Source of the DNA: Bacteroidota bacterium | GTDB taxonomy: Bacteria > Bacteroidota > Bacteroidia > Bacteroidales > JAGNHN01 | Assembly (NCBI GenBank): GCA_022710185.1 | Contig: JAKLHK010000007.1 | Location: forward strand, 1 to 64,000 | Length of the DNA stretch: 64,000 bases | Reading direction: 5' to 3' | Shown: in pieces, positions 48,889 through 56,901 of the stretch | Layout of the letters: every line of letters begins with the position of its first letter | Numbering within the stretch: position 1 is the first letter of the stretch | Made by a program: the position numbers and the translations under genes | The notes under the pieces: model-generated | Database searches by the model: none | Seen by the model: only the letters and a program-made list of their open reading frames with translations | Told to the model about the DNA's origin: nothing

Positions 48889-50035
48889 GCTTTGCCGGGT
48901 CCTCCTCCTGCTGCTGCTCCTCCTCACGCCAACAGTAAGCCGGGCCGTGGAACTTAAGGTCAGGGTGTTCAGCAGTAATAAGGTTCATCAGGCCAGTTTC
49001 ACCGTGGTGAAAGGATACTACGTCCTCAGGGCAGAGGGCCATGAAAAGACCCTCTCACGCTTTCAGCAGGTCACTCTCAGGGCCGAAGGGGGCAGGGTGG
49101 TGGTTATCCGCAACAATCATCGCCTTTTCTCTGCTTCACAAATTACCCTTAGCGGTCAGCATGAAGACAACATTTTCCGCCTCATCCCTTCGGGTCTGAG
49201 GGAAAGGGACTATGATGACGGCCTGAAGGTCACCGCCCACGGCAGTCACCTCATCTTCATCAATCAGGTGGAACTGGAGCATTATGTTGCCGGGGTGGTG
49301 CTCTCGGAGGTAGGCATCATCGAGGTACCGGAATATTACAAGATCCAGGACATCATCTCCCGTACCTATGCCCTGCAGAACCTCGGTCGTCACCAACAGG
49401 ACGGGCATCAACTCTGCGACGCCGAGCATTGCCAGGTTTACAAGTCACGCTGTTTCCTGCCCGATATCCTGGAGTCCATCTCGGTCACCCGGGGAGATGT
49501 CATCGTCGACTCCTCCGGAAGGCTCATTACTGCGGCCTTTCATTCCAATTCCGGAGGCTATACCCTTCCCTCCGAGGCGGTATGGTCCGGGCCCCTTCCA
49601 TACCTCAAGGGCGTGCAGGACACCTTCTCCCTGGCAATGTCCAAGGCCTTCTGGGCCGACACCCTGAACGTGTCTGAATGGCTGGCCTACCTCACACGAA
49701 AGTACGGCCTGAAGCGGGAGGATTCTGTGGTTCACCGGGTTACCCGCTTTAGTCAGCCCCCCCGCCAGACCCATCTGCTCCCAGGGATACCGTTGAAGGA
49801 GATCCGTGCCGACTGGAGGCTGCGGTCCACCTTCTTTTCAATACGTCCGGAAGGAAATAAGGTGATCTTCGAGGGCCGGGGCTGGGGCCATGGCGTGGGA
49901 CTGAGCCAGCAGGGTGCCATGCGCATGATCAGCCTGGGCCACGACTATGAAGAAGTCATCCGTTACTATTACCACGGGGTCCGCGTCATTCCGCTGGATT
50001 CCCTGGCCCCGCCTGCGGCTCAGGACCAGGAGTGA
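48878..50035 (+). CDS. SpoIID/LytB-domain protein, exported
   Basis: A 385-residue protein with a signal peptide (about 1-24). The SpoIID-like domain (about 125-370) shows HYVAGVVLSEVGIIEVPEYYKIQDIISRTYALQN, FHSNSGGYTLPSEAVW and HGVGLSQQGAMRMISLGHDYEEVIRYYYHGV. SpoIID is a lytic transglycosylase that acts on denuded peptidoglycan in sporulating Firmicutes; Bacteroidota homologues lack that context. Three cysteines in LCDAEHCQVYKSRCFLPD could form a disulfide. It is the last gene in the lpxB operon. A palindromic hairpin follows at 50067-50093. Confidence 0.85.
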   Translation: MAHKLCRVLLLLLLLLTPTVSRAVELKVRVFSSNKVHQASFTVVKGYYVLRAEGHEKTLSRFQQVTLRAEGGRVVVIRNNHRLFSASQITLSGQHEDNIFRLIPSGLRERDYDDGLKVTAHGSHLIFINQVELEHYVAGVVLSEVGIIEVPEYYKIQDIISRTYALQNLGRHQQDGHQLCDAEHCQVYKSRCFLPDILESISVTRGDVIVDSSGRLITAAFHSNSGGYTLPSEAVWSGPLPYLKGVQDTFSLAMSKAFWADTLNVSEWLAYLTRKYGLKREDSVVHRVTRFSQPPRQTHLLPGIPLKEIRADWRLRSTFFSIRPEGNKVIFEGRGWGHGVGLSQQGAMRMISLGHDYEEVIRYYYHGVRVIPLDSLAPPAAQDQE

Positions 50036-50066
50036 CATCAGCTTCCCGAAATGTCCAATCTCACGG

Positions 50067-50093
50067 TAGGATTCAGGCGCTGCCTGAATCCTA
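50067..50093. repeat. 12-bp perfect inverted repeat with 3-base loop
   Basis: TAGGATTCAGGC (50067-50078) and GCCTGAATCCTA (50082-50093) pair across GCT. Neither side has a T run, so it is not a standard terminator. It lies 32 bases after the SpoIID-like stop and 69 bases before the motif that precedes comEC. Confidence 0.85.
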
Positions 50094-50161
50094 AGTCCTG
50101 CATCAACAGCCTCTTCCTGTTCATCCGGCTTTGGGCCAGTGTAGATTTCCCACTTTTTTCT

Positions 50162-50194
50162 TCCGTTTCATGGGGGGCAGAACGTCTGTTTTAG
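50162..50194 (+). promoter_or_regulatory. Shared promoter-like motif, copy 1, before comEC
   Basis: TCCGTTT (50162-50168), 12 bases, then AACGTCT (50181-50187) followed by GTTTTAG. It closes 16 bases before the comEC ATG. The same two blocks and spacing occur before the DUF2851 and ComEA-like genes. CGTT in the left block and AACG in the right block are inverted, so a dimer site is possible instead of a -35/-10 pair. No TAnnTTTG element is present here. Confidence 0.6.
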
Positions 50195-50209
50195 GAAACA
50201 GGCCTCTTC

Positions 50210-52315
50210 ATGTCCGAAAACCTTAGTGCCTTTCCTATGCTGCGTATCCTGCTGCCCTTCATGCTGGGTATCAGGGTATCCCTGGATCATTCCCCGGGAG
50301 AGGGGGTCACGGCCATGCTCCTCTGGTCCGGCCTGCTGCTCATGGCGCCCGGCGCCCTGGCTTACGGGAAGGTATACAACTACCGGACACGCTGGGTACA
50401 TGGGATCATCGTGGTCATAGCGATGCTCGTCCTCGGCATGGCATGCGGGAGCTATGGACTTCGCCCCCATACCCGCCAACTCGTTGACCGGTTGCAGGAT
50501 GCCGACCTGATGATCGTCAGAACGCAAGGCAGCCTGAAGTTCAAGCCGGGGGCGGCCCTGGTCTTCGCGGAAGTGGAGGGCCGGATGCTCGGTGATCGCC
50601 TGTTGCCCTGTGAGGGACGCATACGGATAAGGGTACGGGGCGATAGCCTGGCTTTCCTGACCCCGGGTCAGCGCTACCTCATGCCTGCCCGCTGCGATTC
50701 CCTCTCCACCCGCTCCGAACCTGGGGGCTTCGATTACTCCCGCTGGCTGCGCCGTCAGGGTGTGGTTGGCCTGGGCTACCTGGATAGCAAACAACTGTTC
50801 CTCCTGTCCCCGTCTTCTTCATACAACCTGCGGGCCTGGGGGCACCGCCAGCAGCAGAGGATCAGTGCAGCCATCCTTGAAATGCTGCCCGATTCAGGAC
50901 TGGCCGGACTGGCCTCGGCCATGCTCGTGGGCGAACTGAGCGGTCTGGATGAGGAGGTGTCAGAAGCCTTCCGCCGCTCCGGAGTAGTACATATCCTGAG
51001 CGTTTCCGGACTGCATACCGGTACTGTTTATGCCGGGATTACCGGGCTGATGGCCCTGCTGACGCTGCGCCGGCGAAGAAAGGCCTGGATGGAGTTCCTT
51101 CCGCTCAGCCTGGTGTTCCTGTTCGCCCTCATGACCGGACTTGCCCCGGCGGTCAGCCGGGCCACCCTGATGATCACCCTGCACACCTTGAGCCGCATGG
51201 TATCCCGGCGCACCGAAGGGCTGAATATCCTGGCCGGTTCCGCCTTTCTTATGCTGATGATCGTTCCGGCATGGCTGTTCAACCTGGGCTTTTGGCTCTC
51301 CTTTCTGGCCGTAGCCGGCATCATGCTGCTGTATGCCCCCTCCATGGCGGTGTTCGGGCTGAGCTATGGCCGATGGCGCAAGGCGCTGGGCGGTCTGGCC
51401 ATGGTGTCCCTGGTGGCGCAGCTGGCCACGGCACCGCTCTGCCTGTATAGTTTTCATGCTTTTCCAGCCTATTTCCTTCCGGCCAACCTGCTGGCTGTCC
51501 CGCTTTCTACCGTGGCGATCTATACCGGGATGGTAGCCCTTCCCCTGCACATGGCCGGACTTCCGGATGGCCTGGCGGTGCGAGCCTTCGGACTTCTCCT
51601 GCAGTGGATGCGTGACCTCAGCACATGGTTCGCCGATCTTCCCTGTGCCTATATTGAGTACATCCCCTTCAGCACCCATTCCCTGGTAATGTCCTATGTA
51701 GGCGTGGCCCTACTGGCGATGGCCCCTTTACTTCAGGACCGGCTCCAGACCTTACGGTTCCTTGTCCTGGTGATGATCATCTGGGCAGCGGCAGGGCTCG
51801 TTCAGAAATCCCTCGCCCTGCAACGCAAGGAAACCTGGCTGCTTAGCGGACCGAGACCAGTGCTGGCGGAGCTCAACGGAAGGGAGGCCAGGGTATGGGG
51901 GCTTGGCGCCCAGGCTGACAGCAGCATGCAGGGGCGCATCAGGGCCTGGGCCCTTCAGCGGGGTACGCCCGCCGGTACATTCGGGTACCATATTTTGCAG
52001 TCAACCGGAAAGTCCCCTCCCGACACCACCCTGGGCAGGGCCTTTGCCTGGCATCCCTCGCGCAGGGGGTTGGTGGTATGGTGCGATGACCCGGTAAGGC
52101 TGCAGATCATGGATGGGGAGGAGACAGGCATCATCCTGGTTACCGGGCTCAGGGGCCTCAGGAGCCTGAAAAGGTGGCCAGAGGAACTGCGGCCGCAGGT
52201 GCTGGTGCTCGATGCCAGCGTTCGCTATCTGAAGGACGGACAGCGGGAGGCGCTGGAGGAGCGCTCTGGCAAGGTCTGGATAATGGCAAAGATGGGCAGC
52301 CTGCAGCTGGAGTGA
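50210..52315 (+). CDS. comEC: ComEC/Rec2-family DNA-uptake membrane protein, without beta-lactamase-like domain
   Basis: Channel protein that carries single-stranded DNA across the inner membrane in natural transformation. The 701-residue protein has an N-terminal DUF4131-type part (about 1-200) and the Competence domain with the landmark FRRSGVVHILSVSGLHTG near 260, followed by about ten helices. The C-terminal domain (about 510-701) has no HxHxDH metal-binding motif, so the metallo-beta-lactamase domain of Bacillus ComEC is absent or degenerate. It starts 174 bases after the SpoIID-like gene, and its start is preceded by the motif shared with the comEA-like gene. Confidence 0.92.
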   Translation: MSENLSAFPMLRILLPFMLGIRVSLDHSPGEGVTAMLLWSGLLLMAPGALAYGKVYNYRTRWVHGIIVVIAMLVLGMACGSYGLRPHTRQLVDRLQDADLMIVRTQGSLKFKPGAALVFAEVEGRMLGDRLLPCEGRIRIRVRGDSLAFLTPGQRYLMPARCDSLSTRSEPGGFDYSRWLRRQGVVGLGYLDSKQLFLLSPSSSYNLRAWGHRQQQRISAAILEMLPDSGLAGLASAMLVGELSGLDEEVSEAFRRSGVVHILSVSGLHTGTVYAGITGLMALLTLRRRRKAWMEFLPLSLVFLFALMTGLAPAVSRATLMITLHTLSRMVSRRTEGLNILAGSAFLMLMIVPAWLFNLGFWLSFLAVAGIMLLYAPSMAVFGLSYGRWRKALGGLAMVSLVAQLATAPLCLYSFHAFPAYFLPANLLAVPLSTVAIYTGMVALPLHMAGLPDGLAVRAFGLLLQWMRDLSTWFADLPCAYIEYIPFSTHSLVMSYVGVALLAMAPLLQDRLQTLRFLVLVMIIWAAAGLVQKSLALQRKETWLLSGPRPVLAELNGREARVWGLGAQADSSMQGRIRAWALQRGTPAGTFGYHILQSTGKSPPDTTLGRAFAWHPSRRGLVVWCDDPVRLQIMDGEETGIILVTGLRGLRSLKRWPEELRPQVLVLDASVRYLKDGQREALEERSGKVWIMAKMGSLQLE

Positions 52316-52912
52316 TCAATCAGCAGGAGGGGCGAAGCGTACCTCGATGCCGCGGGCAGCGGCGGCGGCAAGGATCATCCGTCTCAGAGCTTGCTCGGCC
52401 CTGGCCAGGTGTTCCGCCTTTCCAAGCTCGGCTCCGAGGGCCTTACGATCTTCCTCTACAGCCTTCGAGAACAGGGCAAACACATCCTGGAAGCTGGCCC
52501 AGGTCGAGCTCATGCCGAAACCGGTGCTGACATCGAGGTTGGACGCCCTTTCCACCTCATAGCGGGCCTCACCGGCCACCACCTGCGGCAGCCTGACCAG
52601 GAAAGCGCCGTCCTCCTGCCGTTCGAACGAAACCAGGCTCATGTCGGCAGTCCAGGTCACCTGTACGGGGACGCTGAGTACCAGGCGGATGTTGTTGTAT
52701 GGGACCGTCTCGTCTTTCACGATGAGCAAACGGTCCATATAGGCGCTCGATACCTCCACCCGCTCCATCCCGCGCAGGGAAGCCTGCAGGTCAGGGGCAC
52801 CTTCAGGATTCCCGAAGTAGTGGCCAGCATAGCGTCCTCCAAGGAAACCCAGGACAAGGAGTACCAGGCATAGGAGGGTGAGGGTCAGACCCGATCCCGT
52901 ACGACGGCTCAT
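52316..52912 (-). CDS. DUF4230-family membrane-anchored protein
   Basis: A 198-residue protein with one N-terminal membrane helix (about 8-27, LTLTLLCLVLLVLGFLGGRYAG). The rest is a soluble domain with ERVEVSSAYMDRLLIVKDET, LSVPVQVTWTADMSLVSF, a Ser/Thr-rich segment near 130 and a C-terminal helix. DUF4230 proteins are common in Bacteroidota and have no known role. Its stop directly follows that of the convergent comEC, with no bases between. Confidence 0.8.
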   Translation of the reverse strand: MSRRTGSGLTLTLLCLVLLVLGFLGGRYAGHYFGNPEGAPDLQASLRGMERVEVSSAYMDRLLIVKDETVPYNNIRLVLSVPVQVTWTADMSLVSFERQEDGAFLVRLPQVVAGEARYEVERASNLDVSTGFGMSSTWASFQDVFALFSKAVEEDRKALGAELGKAEHLARAEQALRRMILAAAAARGIEVRFAPPAD

Positions 52913-52951
52913 AGGATGTGGATTTACAGGCCGTTATACGTCAATGGTGGG

Positions 52952-52991
52952 AAAAAGTTACGGGATCCCGGCCTCAGCGGAATCCCGTAAC
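52952..52991 (-). terminator. Rho-independent terminator after rny
   Basis: GTTACGGGAT (52957-52966) pairs with ATCCCGTAAC (52982-52991). On the minus strand the hairpin is followed by TTTTT. It lies 21 bases after the rny stop. Confidence 0.9.
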
Positions 52992-53011
52992 AGCTTGCTG
53001 ACGAGGCCTGG

Positions 53012-54553
53012 CTATTTTGCATAGGCCACCGCCCGGGTTTCCCGGATCACGGTGATTTTGATCTGGCCCGGATAGGTCATCTCGTCCTGGATCTTTTTGG
53101 ACAGGTCGAAGGAGATCTGGTTGGCCTCCTGGTCGCTGACCTTGTCGGCACCTACGATGACGCGCAGCTCACGGCCAGCCTGGATGGCGTAGGTTTTGAC
53201 TACTCCCGGATAGGAGAGGGCCAGCTCTTCCAGGTTGTTCAGGCGTTTGATGTAGGCTTCCACCACTTCGCGGCGGGCCCCGGGCCTGGCACCACTGATG
53301 GCGTCGCAGACCTGCACTATGGGGGCGATGAGCGATTCCATCTCGATCTCATCGTGATGGGCGCCTATGGCGTTGACCACCTCTGGCTTCTCCTTGTATT
53401 TCTCTGCCATCTTCATGCCAAGCAGGGCGTGCGGCAGTTCCGGCTCGGTGTCAGGCACCTTGCCGATATCGTGCAGCAGCCCGGCGCGCTTGGCCAGCTT
53501 GGGATTGAGGCCCAGTTCTGCGGCCATGGTGGCACTGAGGTTGGCTACCTCGCGGGAGTGCTGCAGCAGGTTCTGGCCGTAGGAGGAACGGTATTTCATG
53601 CGGCCCACCATGCGTACCAGGTCGTTGTGTAATCCGTGGATGCCCAGGTCGATGCAGGTCCGTTTCCCGGTCTCGATGATCTCCTGCTCGATCTGCTTGC
53701 GGGTTTTGGCCACCACCTCTTCGATGCGTGCCGGGTGGATACGGCCGTCGGTTACGAGCTTGTGAAGGGAGAGCCGGGCGATTTCCCGGCGCACAGGGTC
53801 GAAGCCGCTCAGGATGATCGCTTCCGGACTGTCGTCAACGATGATCTCTATGCCCGTTAAGGCCTCCAGGGTACGGATATTGCGGCCTTCACGGCCAATG
53901 ATGCGCCCCTTGATCTCATCGCTCTCCAGGTGGAAAACCGAAACCGAGTTTTCTACGGCATGTTCAACGGCCGTGCGCTGGATGGTCTCCAACACCACCT
54001 TGCGGGCTTTCTGGTTGGCCGTCATCCGTGCCTCTTCGAGAATGTCGTTCACGATGATGGCGGCATCGGCCTTGGCTTCGTCCCTCAGAACCTCCACCAG
54101 CTGTTCCTTGGCCTCATAGGCGGTGAGCCCGGCAATGGCCTCCAGTTTCTCCACATGCTGGCGGGACGCCTTCTCGAGCTCTTCCTGTTTTTTGTTTACG
54201 ATTTCCAGCTGCTGGCTGAGGTTGGTTCGGATGATGTCGAGTTCACGCTGCTTGCGCTGCTCCTCTTCCATCCGTTTGGAAAGGGCCTGCTCCTTCTGCT
54301 TGACGCGGTTTTCCGCCTGAAGCATGTTCTGATTGCGCTCACTGATCTGCTGCTCGTGCTCGGTTTTCAGCTGCAGGAACTTTTCCTTGGCCTGGAGCAA
54401 CTTCTCCTTGCGGATCACTTCGGCCTTGTCCTCGGCCTCCCGAAGGATGTTGGCGCTCTTTCCAAGCAGGGATTTGCGCATCACAAAGACGGACAGGATG
54501 ATGCCCAGGGCCAGTGCGGCCGATGCAACCCCTATCAGTAAAATGATATCCAT
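53012..54553 (-). CDS. rny: Ribonuclease Y
   Basis: Membrane-anchored endoribonuclease that starts mRNA decay. The 513-residue protein has a single N-terminal helix (about 3-25), a coiled coil (about 30-195, with heptad-rich [19 protein letters not shown]), a KH domain ([30 protein letters not shown]) and an HD domain with [12 protein letters not shown] and LLHDIGK. All the catalytic H and D residues are intact. The start is the ATG at 54553. It follows the 6S-like RNA and zapA on the same strand, a common Bacteroidota order, and ends in a clear terminator. Confidence 0.96.
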   Translation of the reverse strand: MDIILLIGVASAALALGIILSVFVMRKSLLGKSANILREAEDKAEVIRKEKLLQAKEKFLQLKTEHEQQISERNQNMLQAENRVKQKEQALSKRMEEEQRKQRELDIIRTNLSQQLEIVNKKQEELEKASRQHVEKLEAIAGLTAYEAKEQLVEVLRDEAKADAAIIVNDILEEARMTANQKARKVVLETIQRTAVEHAVENSVSVFHLESDEIKGRIIGREGRNIRTLEALTGIEIIVDDSPEAIILSGFDPVRREIARLSLHKLVTDGRIHPARIEEVVAKTRKQIEQEIIETGKRTCIDLGIHGLHNDLVRMVGRMKYRSSYGQNLLQHSREVANLSATMAAELGLNPKLAKRAGLLHDIGKVPDTEPELPHALLGMKMAEKYKEKPEVVNAIGAHHDEIEMESLIAPIVQVCDAISGARPGARREVVEAYIKRLNNLEELALSYPGVVKTYAIQAGRELRVIVGADKVSDQEANQISFDLSKKIQDEMTYPGQIKITVIRETRAVAYAK

Positions 54554-54602
54554 ATTACCTCCTTTTATTTAGTAAGGAGATCGCGGGGAACAAGAGGGAG
54601 GG

Positions 54603-54800
54603 AAATAAAAAACCCGCACAAACCCTGGAGTTGAGTAAACCCCAATTGACATGGATAGGGATGCCAGTTTCTTTAGACTTCCACCGATCCGTCAGGGACG
54701 GATACCCGAAGGTTGAGGCCTGTCTTAGGAACCTATGAGCATTTCCCTAATGGTTGTAATGTTGAGTTTACAAACATTAGTGGTTTGCGCGGGTGTGCCT
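54603..54800 (-). ncRNA. ssrS: 6S-like regulatory RNA candidate
   Basis: About 195 bases on the minus strand between zapA and rny, with no open frame of note. The ends pair over 12 bp (CCCGCGCAAACC at 54782-54793 with GGTTTGTGCGGG at 54613-54624, one G-U pair), and the 3' arm runs straight into six T and then ATTT, which makes an integrated terminator. The interior holds smaller hairpins (TAATGTT with AACATTA; ATCCGTC with GACGGAT). Overall length, a long closing stem with terminator and the zapA-rny position match 6S RNA of Flavobacteria-type (the 6S-Flavo family). 6S RNA binds RNA polymerase and tunes transcription in stationary phase. The ends are approximate. Confidence 0.68.
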
Positions 54801-54828
54801 TCTGTCTGTTCAAAGAACGGGATGGACG

Positions 54829-55110
54829 CTATGCTTTCTCGGACAGGATATTTTCAAGGTCTCCGATGATCTTCAGGAGCTCTTGCTGCTCTTCGAGGGC
54901 CAGACCGTCGTGTTCCGTCCGCTCCACCGCAGCCGTCAAGGCTGCCATGGCCAGAAGGTCCTGCTTGTCACGGTAATGGTATGCCCCGGAAAGCTCTTTC
55001 ATCGTGTGGTTGATCGTTTTGGCCGCTTTCCTCACCCGCTCTTCCTGGGCTTCCGTGACCTTCAGCTTGTAAGGCCGGTCTGCAATGATCACTGAAATGG
55101 AAAACTCCAT
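54829..55110 (-). CDS. zapA: Cell division protein ZapA
   Basis: A 93-residue ZapA-family protein that bundles FtsZ filaments at the division ring. The N-terminal globular part (SVIIADRPYKLKVTEAQEERVRKAAKTIN) is typical, followed by a coiled-coil C-terminus (ERTEHDGLALEEQQELLKIIGDLENIL). It is encoded between a small coiled-coil protein and the 6S-like RNA, with rny downstream. No other division genes lie near. Confidence 0.9.
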   Translation of the reverse strand: MEFSISVIIADRPYKLKVTEAQEERVRKAAKTINHTMKELSGAYHYRDKQDLLAMAALTAAVERTEHDGLALEEQQELLKIIGDLENILSEKA

Positions 55111-55128
55111 AGGTAATATCCGATTAAG

Positions 55129-55416
55129 TTAACTATCCAACAGGTTCAGACAGTGTTCAATTTCCCGCACCAGATCATCGACCTTTTTTCTTGCCTCCTC
55201 ACTTTCTTCCTTGGTGTTCAACGATTTAGCGGTTTGCAATATATGTATGAGTGTTTCCTTTTCTTCCAGGGTCTCCTTCATCCGGGCATTCTCGGATTCC
55301 AGCGCCTCTATGCTGCGCTTCATTTCTTCCAGCTTCAGCACGAGCACCTTCCGCTCTTCGGTTACCTGCCGGACCTGCTCGCTCAGTCTCTCCAGCCGTC
55401 TGATTATCTCTGACAT
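55129..55416 (-). CDS. Small coiled-coil protein upstream of zapA
   Basis: A 95-residue protein that is nearly all coiled coil (SEIIRRLERLSEQVRQVTEE through EARKKVDDLVREIEHCLNLL). It is acidic and basic in alternation, with no membrane segment. It lies 18 bases before zapA on the same strand. By size and neighbourhood it could serve as a ZapB-like partner of ZapA, but the sequence alone does not show this. The ATG at 55416 is preferred over 55479 because the promoter element at 55449-55456 falls within the longer frame. Confidence 0.75.
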   Translation of the reverse strand: MSEIIRRLERLSEQVRQVTEERKVLVLKLEEMKRSIEALESENARMKETLEEKETLIHILQTAKSLNTKEESEEARKKVDDLVREIEHCLNLLDS

Positions 55417-55448
55417 ATCCGTCCTCCAGATGCGGGTGACCCTTGCGA

Positions 55449-55456
55449 CAAAGATA
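55449..55456 (-). promoter_or_regulatory. -7 promoter element before the coiled-coil/zapA genes
   Basis: Minus strand TATCTTTG, an exact TAnnTTTG match, 32 bases before the ATG at 55416. It supports that start. Confidence 0.7.
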
Positions 55457-55516
55457 GCCACAAGCGGGCAACATTGCAAGTTTTCCCTGGGGTGGGCCGG
55501 GGGCTAAACTTTTTTG

Positions 55517-55548
55517 TCCGTTTGAACCACCCCAGAACGTCTAATTAG
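55517..55548 (+). promoter_or_regulatory. Shared promoter-like motif, copy 2, before the DUF2851 gene
   Basis: TCCGTTT (55517-55523), 12 bases, then AACGTCTAATTAG (55536-55548), 15 bases before the ATG at 55564. It matches copies 1 and 3 in both blocks. There is no TAnnTTTG element on this strand in the gap. Confidence 0.6.
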
Positions 55549-55563
55549 TACAAACGAAACACC

Positions 55564-56829
55564 ATGAACGAGTCGCTGTTGTGTTACATCTGGAGGCATA
55601 GCCTGGCCGGGAGGTCCTTTCAATCTACCGATGGTCAGGAAATTAGAGTGGAGCACCCGGGGGTATGGAACCGGCATGCCGGTCCGGATTTTCTGAATGC
55701 AAGGATCAGGATAGGCGACACCCTGTGGGCGGGTAATGTGGAAATGCACCTTAGGGCTTCAGACTGGGGCCGTCATGGTCATGAGCAAGACGAGAAGTAC
55801 CGCAATGTGATACTGCATGTAGTTCTCTCAGAGGATGAGAAGGTATTCAGCGGTCTGGGCCGAAGACTGCCCTGCCTTGATCTCAGCGAATGGATTCCGG
55901 CAGGCATCGTGGAACGTTACGGGGAGTGGCAGGCCTCCGCTGATCCTATGCCCTGCCGGCCATTTCTGCATCAGCTGAATGCAGCTTCCCTCAGGCCCTG
56001 GCTTGGGCGCCTGGCCCTGGAGCGGCTTGAGCGCAGGGGCCATGAGCTCATCCGAACCCTCGATGAGGGCCCAGAGGCATGGGAGGTATGCTTTCACACC
56101 CTCCTGTTCCGGGCCTTCGGCCTTCCGGCCAACGGGCTTCCCTTCGAGATGCTGGCCCGCATCTGGCTCAGGGTGCCCGGGCGGAAGAAATTGGCTGCCG
56201 CCGATGCAGAGGCGGCCTTGCTCTACCTCAGCGGCCTCCTGGAGGCCTGCGCGGAGGACCCCTGGTGCAGGGAACAGGTGGAAAGGGGAAGGGCACTTGC
56301 CCCAGAGCTCACCCCTTTACAACCTGCCCTGTGGTCCCTGCTGAGAATGAGGCCCGCGGCTTTTCCTTCCATCCGCATCGCCCAGCTGGCTGCTGTGCTC
56401 GCTGCCCTGGGGCCTGCCGGCCACCAGGAGCGGCTGACCCTGGAGCCTGCGCATTGGGTCCGCATTCTGCAAACTCAGGCTTCGGCATACTGGGACGACC
56501 ACTACCGCCCTGGCCAGGCTGTACTCAGGTCATACCCAAAGATTATCGGACCTCAGCAACGTACCTCGCTGGTGGCGAATGCTTTCGCTCCATACCTCAG
56601 CGCTTCCGGACTCTGGCACGACGACCATGCCCTGGTCCGAAGGGCCGTCGCCTTGCTGGAAAGGGTAGCGCCCGAAGACAATCGTGTGGTGCGTAACTGG
56701 TTGAACCTGGACCGCACAGACGTAAGCGCGCTTGAAACCCAGGGCTGGATGGAACTCGACCGCTCCTTTTGCAATGCCGGGCGTTGCCTGGAATGCCGTA
56801 TCGGTTACCAGCTGCTGGGAGGGGGCTGA
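55564..56829 (+). CDS. DUF2851-family protein with PD...ExH nuclease-like arrangement
   Basis: A 421-residue cytoplasmic protein of a Bacteroidota family with no assigned function. The N-terminal third has GPDF (P41-D42) and, on the next strand, VEMH (E60-x-H62), with a short conserved tail SDWGRHGHEQDEKYRNVILHVV. This spacing is like PD-(D/E)XK nucleases, with histidine in place of lysine; this is my inference, not a known annotation. The middle and C-terminal parts are alpha-helical and contain a cysteine cluster (C403, C408, C411). It carries the same upstream motif as comEC and the comEA-like gene and has its own terminator. A function in handling incoming DNA is an idea, not shown. Confidence 0.82.
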   Translation: MNESLLCYIWRHSLAGRSFQSTDGQEIRVEHPGVWNRHAGPDFLNARIRIGDTLWAGNVEMHLRASDWGRHGHEQDEKYRNVILHVVLSEDEKVFSGLGRRLPCLDLSEWIPAGIVERYGEWQASADPMPCRPFLHQLNAASLRPWLGRLALERLERRGHELIRTLDEGPEAWEVCFHTLLFRAFGLPANGLPFEMLARIWLRVPGRKKLAAADAEAALLYLSGLLEACAEDPWCREQVERGRALAPELTPLQPALWSLLRMRPAAFPSIRIAQLAAVLAALGPAGHQERLTLEPAHWVRILQTQASAYWDDHYRPGQAVLRSYPKIIGPQQRTSLVANAFAPYLSASGLWHDDHALVRRAVALLERVAPEDNRVVRNWLNLDRTDVSALETQGWMELDRSFCNAGRCLECRIGYQLLGGG

Positions 56830-56837
56830 AGGCAAAT

Positions 56838-56870
56838 CCCTGCAATACTTGGCAATTGCAGGGTATTTTT
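56838..56870 (+). terminator. Rho-independent terminator after the DUF2851 gene
   Basis: CCCTGCAAT (56838-56846) pairs with ATTGCAGGG (56855-56863), followed by TATTTTT, 9 bases after the stop codon. It isolates this gene from the AGCS symporter gene. Confidence 0.85.
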
Positions 56871-56901
56871 ACACCTTTGCCTTTACCGAACCAACCCCGA
56901 T

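Noticed and set aside
54713-54976. Plus-strand frame of 87 codons across the zapA 3' end
   Set aside because: It runs through the terminal stem of the 6S-like RNA and antisense to zapA, with no family features.
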